This document shows, one piece after another, positions 54,904 through 64,000 of a stretch of DNA of 64,000 nt. Origin of the DNA: Aporhodopirellula aestuarii. Lineage in GTDB: Bacteria; Planctomycetota; Planctomycetia; Pirellulales; Pirellulaceae. The number at the start of each line of letters is the position of its first letter. Within the stretch, counting starts at the first letter, position 1. The notes below the pieces were generated by a model. The model did not search any database, was not told the DNA's origin, and was given only the letters and a program-made list of their open reading frames with translations. A program made the translations under genes and the position numbers. Location: NCBI RefSeq assembly GCF_023701485.1, contig NZ_JAMQBK010000088.1, positions 1 to 64,000 of the forward strand. Reading direction: 5' to 3'.

Positions 54904-55887
54904 ATGCCGCCCGTAAACGCCTTGCTGCTTTTTGCCAGCTCGATCCTCGCTGTTGTTTTGGTTTTGATCGGCTTTTGGCTCGGCCGGCGGCGACCCGTGA
55001 AATTGGAATCGATGGAGATTCCGCCGCTGGTCGATGACGACGATCGGCAAAGGATCGTCGGGTTGCTGCAAAGTCTGGCACGGTGGACGAACGAGTATTC
55101 GGGTAACGTCTCCAGTTATCAGTCCGATCTCCAGCAGATCAGCGACCATGTCCGCCAAAGCATCAACGCGGTTCAGCGAGATCGGGCATCAGGGCGAGCA
55201 AGCGGCCGGGACGAAACCCAGATGCTCAGCGATGCCCGCGTGATGACCTTGATCTCACAAATCATGGGCACCAACGAAGAGCTGCAGACCCGCTTGCAGG
55301 CGGCTGAAAAACAGCTCGAGGAACAGACCCAGCAGATCGAGTCGTATCTAACCGAGGCACGCACCGATGGTTTGACCGGTTTGTTCAATCGACGTGCCTT
55401 CGACAAGAAGCTCGATGAAATGTTCGCGGCCTATCGCGGTGGTGGGAGTTCGTTCGTGCTGATTTTGGTGGACATCGATCACTTTAAATCGATCAACGAC
55501 ACGTATGGACACCCCGTAGGCGATACCGTGTTGCAGCGGGTCGCTGCGACCCTGGGGGCCACCCTCAGCGACGCGAAAATCGTCTCTCGTTTTGGCGGTG
55601 AAGAGTTCGCGATCCTGACGGAGACCCCGATTCGTGTTTCAGGGGATCGGATGAACAAGGTTCGCAAGAAGATTGCTGATGAACCGATCCAGGTGGGCAA
55701 GGATTCGATCGAGGTGACGATCAGCGTCGGTTTGAGCGAACCACGTGATGATCTCGCGATTGGTCCCATCGTCCGTCGAACCGATGAGGCGTTGTACTGC
55801 GCAAAGAACCGTGGTCGTAACCGCGTTTACTTTAACGACGGTTCGGGGCCACAGCTCGTTGGCGCGCCCGAGATCGCGCGATCTTGA
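54904..55887 (+). CDS. Membrane-anchored diguanylate cyclase (GGDEF)
   Basis: A 327-residue protein. One N-terminal transmembrane helix (LLLFASSILAVVLVLIGFWLG), a helical/coiled-coil region to about residue 155, then the GGDEF domain, with TDGLTGLFNRRAFDKKL at its start and an active-site GGEEF near 231-235 in SRFGGEEFAIL. The RxxD inhibitory site expected five residues before GGEEF is not present. It makes cyclic di-GMP. It begins 28 bases after the glgC stop and is probably co-transcribed with it. Confidence 0.93.
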   Translation: MPPVNALLLFASSILAVVLVLIGFWLGRRRPVKLESMEIPPLVDDDDRQRIVGLLQSLARWTNEYSGNVSSYQSDLQQISDHVRQSINAVQRDRASGRASGRDETQMLSDARVMTLISQIMGTNEELQTRLQAAEKQLEEQTQQIESYLTEARTDGLTGLFNRRAFDKKLDEMFAAYRGGGSSFVLILVDIDHFKSINDTYGHPVGDTVLQRVAATLGATLSDAKIVSRFGGEEFAILTETPIRVSGDRMNKVRKKIADEPIQVGKDSIEVTISVGLSEPRDDLAIGPIVRRTDEALYCAKNRGRNRVYFNDGSGPQLVGAPEIARS

Positions 55888-55941
55888 TCGTGTCCTGACG
55901 GAGTTTCCAATCATCAGGCATACTGAAGGGCTGCTTCACCC

Positions 55942-56967
55942 GTGCCGCCTGAGAATGATGTCCGCCGCGAAATGACACCGCCCTGCCCTGCCCCCACCCA
56001 AATCTTGATGCTCGACGCGTTGGAAACTGACGCCACGGCAATCGATCTCGTGAAGAATGGTGCGGTCAGTATCGGCAATTTTGATGGGGTGCACGCCGGT
56101 CACCGTGAACTGCTTGCCCGCACGAGGGCGAATGCCGATGCGGTTGGTGGTCCTGCCGTGGTGGTCGTTCTGGATCCGCATCCGGCTTCGGTTCTGCGAC
56201 CTCACAGTGCGCCGGCGCGATTGACCACGATTCGCAGGCGGGCGGAATTGATGAGCGAATTGGGGATTGACGCCTTGGTCGTTTGCCCCGTCACGCTCGA
56301 CTTTCTCAACCGTACCGCGGAGGAGTTTTTCGACTTCCTGATCGTGAAACGTTTGCAAGCTAAAACGATGGTTGAGGGGCCGAATTTCTTCTTCGGACGT
56401 GATCGAGGCGGCGACGTGCATGTCCTACGCACGCTCTGCGAGCAGACGGGGATGCAGCTCGAAGTCGTCCATCCGCGGATCGAAGGGGGGCGGCTGGTCA
56501 GCAGTTCACGGATCCGCGAAGCCATATCGGCGGGCGAAATCGAATCTGCTAACGCCATGTTACAGTCGAAATATCAGATCGCCGGTCGCGTTACCAGCGG
56601 CGAACGACGGGGACGACTGATCGGATTCCCGACTGCGAATCTGACCGACATCGAAACTCTCGTTCCCGAAAACGGCGTCTACGCGGCCAAGGTTGCTGTC
56701 GGCAAACGTTCACCGGCATCGATCGGAACCGATTCGTCTGAGCTGCTCCTTGCCGCGGTACATGTTGGTCCCAATCCGACATTCGACGCGGAGCAGCGTA
56801 CCAAGGTCGAGGTTCACTGTTTGGATTATGATGGCGACCTGTACGGTCAGTGTCTCACCGTTGAGTGGAACGCTCGCGTACGCCCTGTTCAAAAATTCAG
56901 TGGTGCCGACGCGTTGACCGCCCAATTACGGCGAGACGTTGAGTCAGTGCGTAAGTTATTGCATTAA
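55942..56967 (+). CDS. ribF: Bifunctional riboflavin kinase/FAD synthetase
   Basis: About 341 residues from a GTG at 55942; ATG codons at 55972 and 56008 are alternatives, and a CCCTGCCC tract falls in this N-terminal region, so the true start may be downstream. The FAD synthetase half has SIGNFDGVHAGHREL and a GPNFFFGRDRGGD block. The riboflavin kinase half starts at AGRVTSGERRGRLIGFPTANL. It converts riboflavin to FMN and FAD. Confidence 0.94.
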   Translation: MPPENDVRREMTPPCPAPTQILMLDALETDATAIDLVKNGAVSIGNFDGVHAGHRELLARTRANADAVGGPAVVVVLDPHPASVLRPHSAPARLTTIRRRAELMSELGIDALVVCPVTLDFLNRTAEEFFDFLIVKRLQAKTMVEGPNFFFGRDRGGDVHVLRTLCEQTGMQLEVVHPRIEGGRLVSSSRIREAISAGEIESANAMLQSKYQIAGRVTSGERRGRLIGFPTANLTDIETLVPENGVYAAKVAVGKRSPASIGTDSSELLLAAVHVGPNPTFDAEQRTKVEVHCLDYDGDLYGQCLTVEWNARVRPVQKFSGADALTAQLRRDVESVRKLLH

Positions 56968-57011
56968 ACTTCGTTCTCAATCGTTTTTATCTTCAACAAG
57001 AAAGTGTCTCC

Positions 57012-58004
57012 GTGGGAGTCAATTGGAAAGCCTTCGTCAACCAAATTAGCCACTATCAATCGTTCATTTTGGTCAGCCACATTCGTCCGGATTGTGATGC
57101 ACTCGGCAGCGAACTGGGGATGGCCGAAGTGCTCAAGGCGATCGGAAAGGAAGTGCGAATCATCAACGCGCATCGCACGCCACCTGCGCTTTCTTTCCTC
57201 GACCCGGCAGGCAATATCGATGTTCTCGGCGACAGTGTCGAAGCGGCTGACGTGAAAGCCGATTGCATCATGATTCTCGACACCAGCGCGTGGGCGCAGC
57301 TCGGTGACATGGGGGACGTGATTCGGGCGTCGCGTAGCGATAAAATCGTGCTCGATCACCACGTCGGCGAAGATGATCTCGGTGCGACGATGTACAAGGA
57401 TTACCAAGCCGAAGCGACCGGGCAATTGGTGGTCCAGGCTGCCGATGCGTTAAACGTTCCGATCACGCGTGCGATGGCCGTGCCCGTCTTCGCCGCCATC
57501 GCAACCGACACCGGATGGTTTCGGTTTCCAAGCGTTACACCGGAGACGTATCGCGTGATCGCGAGATTGATGGAGGCGGGAGTGGTGCCCAGCGAAGTGT
57601 ACGGCGACTTGTATGAGCGTGACACGATCGGTCGATTGAAGCTACGTGGTTTGATTCTGTCTCGCACGACATCGGAAATGGACGGCACCCTCGTTTACAC
57701 CCACGTCAACAAAGAAGACTTCGCCGCCTGCGGAGCCGAAGCCAACGACACCGAAGACGCGATCAATTTGACGCTCGCCGTACGAGGCACGCAGGCGGCA
57801 GTGATCTTTGTCGGTCAACTTCGGGGCGGTTTCAAACTTTCTTTCCGCAGTCGGTGCGGTATGGACTGCAATGAAGTCGCTCGTCAGTTCGGTGGTGGCG
57901 GGCACAAGGCCGCTGCCGGCGCTTTCTTGGAAGGCACGCTCGACGAGGTGCAAGGACGTGTGTTGCCTGTTGTCCGCGACGCAATGCAAATCGCGCTCGC
58001 TTAG
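57012..58004 (+). CDS. DHH-family phosphoesterase (NrnA-like)
   Basis: A 330-residue DHH/DHHA1 protein from a GTG at 57012. Metal-binding motifs are HIRPDCDALGSE (motif I), LDTSAW, and LDHHVGEDD (DHH), and FGGGGHKAAAGA is the DHHA1 substrate site. NrnA-type enzymes degrade nanoRNA and pAp; the specific activity is inferred. It follows ribF by 44 bases on the same strand. Confidence 0.92.
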   Translation: MGVNWKAFVNQISHYQSFILVSHIRPDCDALGSELGMAEVLKAIGKEVRIINAHRTPPALSFLDPAGNIDVLGDSVEAADVKADCIMILDTSAWAQLGDMGDVIRASRSDKIVLDHHVGEDDLGATMYKDYQAEATGQLVVQAADALNVPITRAMAVPVFAAIATDTGWFRFPSVTPETYRVIARLMEAGVVPSEVYGDLYERDTIGRLKLRGLILSRTTSEMDGTLVYTHVNKEDFAACGAEANDTEDAINLTLAVRGTQAAVIFVGQLRGGFKLSFRSRCGMDCNEVARQFGGGGHKAAAGAFLEGTLDEVQGRVLPVVRDAMQIALA

Positions 58005-58062
58005 CAAACGAAAAGCGGAAGTGCCTTATTCTTTGAGATTCGATCCCCACAGGAGTGGAAAT

Positions 58063-60192
58063 ATGTTTTTACGAGTCCCCCTTTCGTTGGTCATGCTCAC
58101 GTTGGTTGCGGTGGAACCTGCCCGTTGCGATGAGACGACGACGCGTTCCGATGTGGTGATCTACGGCGGGACGTCTGCCGCGGTGATCGCCGGTGTTCAA
58201 GCCAAACAGATGGGGAAATCGGTGGTGATTGTTTCACCCGATCAACATTTGGGAGGTTTGACGAGCGGCGGTTTGGGATGGACCGATACCGGAAATAAAT
58301 CTGTGATCGGTGGGCTCGCCAAGGACTTTTATCATCGCGTTTACAAACACTACCAGCAGCCCGAGTCGTGGACGGCGCAAACTCGGCAGCAGTACGGTAA
58401 CCGGGCCCAAGGACATCGCGCTAGCGACGACGATCAGGCCACGATGTGGGTGTTCGAGCCTCATGTGGCCGAGAAAATCTTCGAGGACTTGGTCGCTGAG
58501 AACGATCTCAAGGTCATCCGTGACGCGTGGCTCGACCGAGAGAACGGTGTGAAGACACGAGACGGACGGATCGTTTCGATCACGACGCTCGACGGACAAA
58601 CTTTCGCAGGAAGCGTCTTCATCGACGCGACCTACGAAGGCGACCTCGTAGCCGCCGCAAACGTTGACACCACGTACGGCCGCGAATCGATGAGCGAGTA
58701 CAACGAACCGCTTGCCGGAGTCCAGACCGGCGTGCTGCACCACGCGCACCATTTCGATGTTCTGTCTCAACGCGTTGATCCGTATGTCGTACCGGGCGAT
58801 CCGGCGAGCGGCGTGATCCCGTTGGTGAGCGCCGAACCGCCAGGGGCTTATGGCAGCGGCGACAAACGGGTGCAAGCGTATTGTTTTCGCACCTGCCTGA
58901 CGAACTTCGACCCCAATCGTGTGCCGTTTCCCAAGCCGGCAGGTTACGACGCCAATGAATACGAGGTGTTAGTCCGCTGCTTTGATGCCGGTTGGAAGAA
59001 CGTTTTCAACAAGTTCGATCCGATCCCGAATTTTAAAACCGATACGAACAATCACGGTCCGGTCAGTTTTGATCATATCGGGATGAGTTATGACTATCCC
59101 GAAGCAACGTACGAACGACGCCAAGAAATCATCGAAGAGCACCGACGTTACCAGCAAGGATTGTTGTACTTTATCGCAAACGATCCGCGAGTTCCGGACG
59201 ACATCCAACGCAGGATGCAAACCTGGGGACTCGCGAAAGATGAGTTCACCGACAACGGAAATTGGCCGCACCAATTGTACGTTCGCGAGGCTCGACGGAT
59301 GATCGGCGAGTTCGTAATCACGCAAAACCACTTGCAGAAGCGAATTCCCACGCCGGAGTCTGTCGGCATGGGGTCCTATGCAATTGATTCTCACAACGTG
59401 CAGCGATACATCACACCCGAGGGTTATGTCCAAAACGAGGGTGACATCGGTGTCAGTACCAATGGTCCCTACGAAATCTCGCGGGGGTGTTTGCTGCCCA
59501 AGCGAGAGCAGTGTGAAAATCTTGTGGTGCCCGTTTGTGTTTCCAGCACCCACATGGCGTTTGGTTCGATTCGGATGGAACCGGTCTTCATGATCTTGGG
59601 CCAATCTTCGGCAACGATCGCTGCGATGGCGATCGATGGCAACAAGGCGGTGCAAGACGTGGGGTATGCACAGCTGCGAGAACGGTTGCTGGCTGATGGG
59701 CAAATTTTGGAAACGCCGCCTGGTGCGGGCGGTCACAGTGTCGCAAAAACGGTCGTTCATATTCAGGACGTTGCCGGAGTGACCTTGGATGACGTAAAAG
59801 CCGTTTTGGATGGTGCGTGGCAGATGAGTCGCTCGTCATCGGTGTTCTGCGAAACCGGATATCGCCACGATGGGAACGCTCGCGAATCGCGGGCGACCGC
59901 GGAGTTTGCCGCTGAATTGCCGGAGTCGGGATGGTACGAGGTCCGCTTGGGATATCCTCCCAATCCCAACCGTTCCAAACGGACGGCGGTGCAAATTCAC
60001 CATGCCGATGGGGTCAGCAACGTCGTGGTCGACCAAACCCAGCCGCACGGCAAGGGCGAAGCTCCGTTTCGCTTGCTCGGCCGATATCGATTCGCCAAGG
60101 ATGATGCCGCGAAGGTGTTGGTGTCCAACGAGGGCGCCGACGGTTACGTCGTGATCGACGCTGTAAATTGGCGTCCCGTCGACGGGGAATGA
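58063..60192 (+). CDS. Secreted FAD-dependent oxidoreductase with C-terminal beta-sandwich
   Basis: The ATG at 58063 has AGGAG seven bases upstream and begins a signal peptide (PLSLVMLTLVAVEPARC), giving 709 residues; the frame back to 57808 overlaps the DHH gene and is not coding. An FAD-binding Rossmann motif DVVIYGGTSAAVIAGVQA follows, with HLGGLTSGGLGWTD typical of the FAD_oxidored (PF12831) family of planctomycetes. The last ~120 residues (WYEVRLGYPPNPNR, DGYVVIDAVNW) look like the golvesin/xanthan lyase-type binding domain. Substrate unknown, probably a carbohydrate. Confidence 0.87.
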   Translation: MFLRVPLSLVMLTLVAVEPARCDETTTRSDVVIYGGTSAAVIAGVQAKQMGKSVVIVSPDQHLGGLTSGGLGWTDTGNKSVIGGLAKDFYHRVYKHYQQPESWTAQTRQQYGNRAQGHRASDDDQATMWVFEPHVAEKIFEDLVAENDLKVIRDAWLDRENGVKTRDGRIVSITTLDGQTFAGSVFIDATYEGDLVAAANVDTTYGRESMSEYNEPLAGVQTGVLHHAHHFDVLSQRVDPYVVPGDPASGVIPLVSAEPPGAYGSGDKRVQAYCFRTCLTNFDPNRVPFPKPAGYDANEYEVLVRCFDAGWKNVFNKFDPIPNFKTDTNNHGPVSFDHIGMSYDYPEATYERRQEIIEEHRRYQQGLLYFIANDPRVPDDIQRRMQTWGLAKDEFTDNGNWPHQLYVREARRMIGEFVITQNHLQKRIPTPESVGMGSYAIDSHNVQRYITPEGYVQNEGDIGVSTNGPYEISRGCLLPKREQCENLVVPVCVSSTHMAFGSIRMEPVFMILGQSSATIAAMAIDGNKAVQDVGYAQLRERLLADGQILETPPGAGGHSVAKTVVHIQDVAGVTLDDVKAVLDGAWQMSRSSSVFCETGYRHDGNARESRATAEFAAELPESGWYEVRLGYPPNPNRSKRTAVQIHHADGVSNVVVDQTQPHGKGEAPFRLLGRYRFAKDDAAKVLVSNEGADGYVVIDAVNWRPVDGE

Positions 60193-60323
60193 GCGGGAGG
60201 GCATGATCCGCATGGAATCAAGAAAGCCACACCTGGGCGTGGATCGATCGGCTTCGGTTTGCCGATTTTCACGCCCGGTTGTAGACTTGGCGATCGTCTC
60301 TGACGAACCGCTTTTGACTCGCT

Positions 60324-61328
60324 TTGCATGCAATTACCGTGACTGATCACCAATCGAATTCCAGTGATGCTCCCGAGGGTGACCCCGTTGTGTTGGTTGC
60401 CGCGTTGTACCGATTCACGCCGCTGGTGGATCACGAGAGTCTTCAGGGACCGCTGCAGGATCGTATGCGGAAGGACGAACTGCGAGGCTCGTTGTTGCTC
60501 GCCGCCGAGGGGATCAATGGGACGATCTCGGGACGCCCGCCGGTTTTGCGTGCGTTTGTGCAGTGGTTGAGGCAATTCGAACACGACGGTCATCTGCCCT
60601 TTGAAGCGACCGATGTGAAATGGTCCGGTTGCGACGAATTGCCGTTTCGCCGGGCACGAGTGCGGTTGAAAAAAGAAATCGTGACGATGGGCGTTGAAGG
60701 GATCGACCCGCTTCAGAGCGTCGGGACTTATGTGGATCCCGAGGATTGGAATTCGCTCGTCGACGATCCGGACGTGATTCTGATCGATACGCGGAACGAC
60801 TACGAAGTCGAAATTGGTACGTTCGCCGGCGCGGTGAATCCGAAGACCGATACGTTCCGTGAGTTTCCGAAATTTGTCGAAGAGAACTTGGATCCGCAGC
60901 AACATCCTAAGGTGGCGATGTTCTGCACCGGAGGGATCCGATGTGAAAAGTCGACCGCGTATTTGAAGGAACGCGGTTTCTCAGAAGTCTATCATTTGCG
61001 TGGCGGCATTCTCAATTATCTCGAAAAGGTGTCGCCGGAAGAGTCGCGCTGGCGAGGTGAGTGTTTCGTTTTCGACAGTCGCGTTTCGGTGGATCACGAA
61101 TTGCAGGCAGGGCGGTATTCGCTCTGTCATGGATGCGGTTGGCCCGTTACCGCTGAGATGAAAGCCGATGCCAAGTACGAGCACGGAGTGGCTTGCCCAC
61201 GCTGTGCCGACGAAGTGACGGACGAACAACGTCGCCGACGCCGGGAACGTCAACGACAGATCGATGAACAGCAGGCCAAACAGGCAAATGCGGCGTCGTT
61301 TCGGGACCCTCAATCGCTAACGATCTGA
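60324..61328 (+). CDS. trhO: tRNA uridine(34) hydroxylase, rhodanese-like
   Basis: About 334 residues from a TTG at 60324; a GTG at 60339 is an alternative. The N-terminal part is the UPF0176 acylphosphatase-like domain ([17 protein letters not shown]). The rhodanese domain follows, [20 protein letters not shown] and the active cysteine in [23 protein letters not shown] near the C-terminus is a zinc-like Cys cluster with CPRC. TrhO hydroxylates U34 in the wobble position of tRNA. Confidence 0.94.
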   Translation: MHAITVTDHQSNSSDAPEGDPVVLVAALYRFTPLVDHESLQGPLQDRMRKDELRGSLLLAAEGINGTISGRPPVLRAFVQWLRQFEHDGHLPFEATDVKWSGCDELPFRRARVRLKKEIVTMGVEGIDPLQSVGTYVDPEDWNSLVDDPDVILIDTRNDYEVEIGTFAGAVNPKTDTFREFPKFVEENLDPQQHPKVAMFCTGGIRCEKSTAYLKERGFSEVYHLRGGILNYLEKVSPEESRWRGECFVFDSRVSVDHELQAGRYSLCHGCGWPVTAEMKADAKYEHGVACPRCADEVTDEQRRRRRERQRQIDEQQAKQANAASFRDPQSLTI

Positions 61329-61363
61329 TCGACGACAGCGAACGCGATTGAGGTGGGCCACCG

Positions 61364-61963
61364 TTAACCCGCCGATTGCCATTCGCGAATGGCACCGATC
61401 GGGTAGGTCAACATGATGATGTTGATTAACAGGCTATCGCGAATCCACAGCAAACTGATCAACTCCAACGCGATCAAGACGCCGACAGACGCCCGCCAAT
61501 CGATTTTTCGTGCCAGCCACACGCCTGCCAAGCACATCACGTAATCTGACGTGGAATTGGCGATGCTATCGCCGAAGTAATCAAGGGAAACGGTTGCCTC
61601 GCGATAGCGTTGGATCACGAGCGGTGTGTTCTCCAATATTTCCCAACTCGCTTCGATGAACGCGATAACGAGAACCTTCGTGAAAGTCGTCAAACGACTG
61701 CGAAACAGGACTGTGAGTAACAGCCACAATCCGACCCCGTGTTCGAAGTGTGATAACGCGTAGGGGTCAAACAGGTGCTGTGAGTTATGGCTCGTCATGA
61801 CGTCAAACGACCACGGCAGCCAATCTCCTTTTTCACACCACCACACCCGGCCCATCGCCCATAAGATCACGCACATCGCGACGGCGATTCCGAGCAGCGT
61901 GGCGGTGAGTGGTCTGGCGAATGGATCGCTTATGCGATTTGGCTTGGTTGTTTTGTGGGACAT
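61364..61963 (-). CDS. DUF2585 membrane protein
   Basis: About 199 residues from the ATG at 61963; the frame to 62047 extends it without family character. Several membrane helices (LLGIAVAMCVILWAMG, GVGLWLLLTVLF, SLLWIRDSLLINIIMLTYPIG). Conserved blocks are DPYALSHFEHG, IEASWEILENTPLVIQRYR and GDSIANSTSDYVMCLAG, the DUF2585 pattern. The role of the family is unknown. It is convergent with trhO and divergent from the SHD1 protein. Confidence 0.88.
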   Translation of the reverse strand: MSHKTTKPNRISDPFARPLTATLLGIAVAMCVILWAMGRVWWCEKGDWLPWSFDVMTSHNSQHLFDPYALSHFEHGVGLWLLLTVLFRSRLTTFTKVLVIAFIEASWEILENTPLVIQRYREATVSLDYFGDSIANSTSDYVMCLAGVWLARKIDWRASVGVLIALELISLLWIRDSLLINIIMLTYPIGAIREWQSAG

Positions 61964-62169
61964 CAAGGTGTTATCGCGAGCGGGGTAAGGTTCCACAAGT
62001 GTTGGGATGATCGACGTGAACAAATGAGCAACCGCTCGGCAAGCCAATTTGATTCAAATAAGAATTCCGTCGTAATCGTTTCCGACTTGCGTCGCAGTGA
62101 TCGGGTAAGATGGCACCCTCTGTAGAGGGTTTTCAGCGAGCTGTTTTTTGAGAAGGAAAGGATTTTTGC

Positions 62170-64000
62170 ATGTCTGTTTTGAGATGCCCCGTTGTACTTT
62201 TGTTGTGTTTGATTTTGCAGCTCGCTCCCAATGGGGGTCAGGCCGAAGACCTGATCGACGCACAGGAAGGCATGGTGCGTTACAAGCTGTCGAACATGCG
62301 AGTGAATCAGGGCATCACGGGAGACGAGATTTCGTTTGATTATCGACGCACGAAGGAAGGAACTGGACGGGCGCAGGTGGCTGCTCGTACCGATCACGGT
62401 GCTTCCCGGATTCTTGGATTGCCGATTCGAATCGATGCCAGCGGCACGATCCATTTAAAAGACATGTTTGCGAGATCGCGACGGATCATCAATCCGGGCA
62501 ACGAAGACTTCGGAATCGAGTTCTATTTCATCGTGGAAGCGGCTCCGGGGTTCGGTCCCGGCGGCACGTATCTCGTTTCCAATTCAGTCGTGCACGGCAA
62601 AATGAATTCTCGTGTGCAATCACGACCACCCAACGAAGAAGAACTTGCGGCGATCGAAATGGAACGCAAGTCGAAAGTGCCGCCTGAAAGCCTTCCGCCA
62701 GGCTACGTTCGCGGTACCAATGAGATGCCGTTGGTTCCAGGGGCACCGGTCATGATCGGTTCCGTTGGCGAATGGAAACCGGCGGTGGTTGTCGCGCCCG
62801 CTTCGTCGCGTTTTGTCAAAGTACTCGCCGAAGATTCCAAGTCGATCCGAACGATACAGCGTCAAGATTGGATCGCGGTGTCGGAGGAAACTCTCGAGCA
62901 GATCAAGTCGAATCCGCAGCAGTTTTCGATCAACATTCGCACGCTTCCCAAGGGCGACTTGGTGCTTGATGACGACATGCATCCGCTTGAGTCGGCGATG
63001 AGTTTGCTCAAGGGAACGCCACTGCTCCGAGAGAAATACGGCAAGTGGGAAAACGTGTATTTCATCAGTTCGGACAATGTCTCGGTGAGAGTCATGATTC
63101 GAGGATCGGGAACCCCGAAAGTTGAGTTTGTCCCCATCGACTCTCTGGCGATTCGCGAGCAAACGCTAAAGGACCAACAAAGCGATGCGGCGAAAGATGC
63201 TTTTGCCGCCAACATCGCCGATTTCGAAAATTTCACGAAACCGACCGCTGGTGGATCCGGAGCGATGGCGTCCTCGGGTGGGCTGTCTTCGGGTGGCCGG
63301 ACTGCGGACAGCATGGCATCCGGAAGTCTGTCCCCGGCTCCGACGAGCAACGCGTCGATCACCGATACCTCTGCGCCATCCACTCAACCAAGTCTCGGTC
63401 CCGAGAGGCAATGGTCGGACCAAACGGGCAAGTTCAAAATTGACGCACAGTTGGTCAAGCAAGAAGACGGGAAGGTGTTCCTGCGCAGAGCCGATGGGCG
63501 CACCATCGAAGTCCCGATCAGTAAGCTCAGCCGGAGCGATCAATCGTATTTAACAGGACTCGCTTCAACCGACGAGAGTCCGTTCACCAATGTGGTTGAG
63601 TCGCCCGTAGGCGGCAACGTTGACTACGGCCGCGTGATGCAGCCGGTGATGACCGTTGGCGATTTGAAGTGGGGAGCCAAGTCAGTCGCAGTCTCGCCTG
63701 ACAATCGCTTTTTGCTGATCGGTCGCAAAGGTGCCGCTGCAACACTCACCGATTTGACGACGGGCCAGACGCTCGTGGATTCAGGGCGGATGGATCATAT
63801 GGGAGACATCGGAGTGTGCGGGTTCACCCCTGATGGTCGACGGATGGTGATGGGGGGCGCCAAGGGTGTTTTTGAAGTTTACGAAGCCGACGACAAAGGC
63901 AAACTGCAACTGCGGGGACAATACCCGCTGCATGAAAAAGAGATCACGGCCCTGGCATTTTCTTCCGATGGTAAGCACGCGTTCTCAGGAGATGCCGGCA
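62170..64000 (+). CDS. SHD1/WD40 secreted protein, 5' part
   Basis: The reading frame from the ATG at 62170 (AAGGAAAGGA upstream) is open to the window end, 610 residues, and continues beyond it. It begins with a signal peptide (PVVLLLCLILQLAPNGGQAE). A long N-terminal region of unknown type follows, a Ser/Gly-rich linker near 360-400, then an SHD1 (SLA1 homology 1) domain at about 414-465 (REWSD-like RQWSDQTGKFKIDAQLV, EVPISKLSRSDQSYL). From about 500 WD40 blades begin (AVSPDNRFLLIG, CGFTPDGRRMVMGG, ALAFSSDGKHAFSGD). SHD1 proteins of planctomycetes are of unknown function, probably protein-protein interaction in the envelope. Confidence 0.9.
   Translation, partial: MSVLRCPVVLLLCLILQLAPNGGQAEDLIDAQEGMVRYKLSNMRVNQGITGDEISFDYRRTKEGTGRAQVAARTDHGASRILGLPIRIDASGTIHLKDMFARSRRIINPGNEDFGIEFYFIVEAAPGFGPGGTYLVSNSVVHGKMNSRVQSRPPNEEELAAIEMERKSKVPPESLPPGYVRGTNEMPLVPGAPVMIGSVGEWKPAVVVAPASSRFVKVLAEDSKSIRTIQRQDWIAVSEETLEQIKSNPQQFSINIRTLPKGDLVLDDDMHPLESAMSLLKGTPLLREKYGKWENVYFISSDNVSVRVMIRGSGTPKVEFVPIDSLAIREQTLKDQQSDAAKDAFAANIADFENFTKPTAGGSGAMASSGGLSSGGRTADSMASGSLSPAPTSNASITDTSAPSTQPSLGPERQWSDQTGKFKIDAQLVKQEDGKVFLRRADGRTIEVPISKLSRSDQSYLTGLASTDESPFTNVVESPVGGNVDYGRVMQPVMTVGDLKWGAKSVAVSPDNRFLLIGRKGAAATLTDLTTGQTLVDSGRMDHMGDIGVCGFTPDGRRMVMGGAKGVFEVYEADDKGKLQLRGQYPLHEKEITALAFSSDGKHAFSGDAG

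Noticed and set aside
57808-58062. N-terminal extension of the FAD oxidoreductase into the DHH gene
   Set aside because: The ATG at 58063 has a good ribosome site and starts a signal peptide; the extension would overlap the DHH gene in another frame.

Overview
The window looks like chromosome from a planctomycete of the Pirellulaceae (Rhodopirellula-like) type. This rests on gene content: DUF1559 pseudopilin-like proteins (three), a DUF1501 protein paired with a DUF1549/DUF1553 cytochrome-c protein, a formylglycine-type sulfatase, an ECF sigma factor overlapping a membrane Ser/Thr kinase, an SHD1/WD40 protein, and many secreted carbohydrate-active proteins. Codon use and composition look uniform and moderately GC-rich. 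I saw no prophage, transposase or CRISPR array.

Layout. 1-300: the 3' end of a group II intron (domains V and VI recognisable), then a second domain-V-like or terminator hairpin. 322-2356: a uronate catabolism pair (mannonate oxidoreductase-like SDR and KDG kinase). 2641-4568: btaA/btaB for betaine lipid (DGTS) synthesis. 5278-8838: a large secreted protein of unknown function and a PL38-like lyase. 8865-12142: a small hypothetical protein, an FRG-domain protein and a DUF1559 protein preceded by a tiny lipoprotein gene. 12847-15575: membrane kinase plus ECF sigma factor. 16145-22513: phosphotransferase, class V aminotransferase, CE15 glucuronoyl esterase and a polytopic membrane protein, with dispersed 60-bp palindromes. 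22772-29455: dienelactone hydrolase, isochorismatase-like hydrolase, DUF1501 plus PSCyt1/PSD1 pair, AlkA-type glycosylase. 29586-29751: tRNA-Leu(CAG) with promoter and terminator. 29900-32158: recG, followed by about 720 bp of ~246-bp tandem repeats. 33490-37756: M60-type peptidase, DUF2306 protein and a second lipoprotein + DUF1559 module. 37798-44927: zinc-ribbon/TPR-like membrane protein, von Willebrand A membrane protein and three-subunit proton-translocating transhydrogenase. 45249-53309: sulfatase, dtd, a zinc-ribbon DUF1559-like protein, argG, larB, nnrD, HtrA protease. 53604-61963: glgC, GGDEF protein, ribF, DHH phosphoesterase, secreted FAD oxidoreductase, trhO, DUF2585 protein. 62170-64000: the 5' part of an SHD1/WD40 protein.

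How it fits together. Several genes converge on glucuronic-acid-containing polysaccharides: PL38-like lyase, CE15 esterase, sulfatase, mannonate oxidoreductase and KDG kinase, consistent with a marine or aquatic polysaccharide degrader. btaA/btaB suggest phosphorus-free membrane lipids. The rest is mostly housekeeping. The features I rate most worth following up are the repeated lipoprotein/DUF1559 module, the zinc-ribbon/vWA membrane pair whose first zinc knuckle lies upstream of any ordinary start codon, the unknown secreted protein beside the lyase, and the nested-palindrome tandem repeat array. No function here was checked against a database; calls come from motifs visible in the translations.
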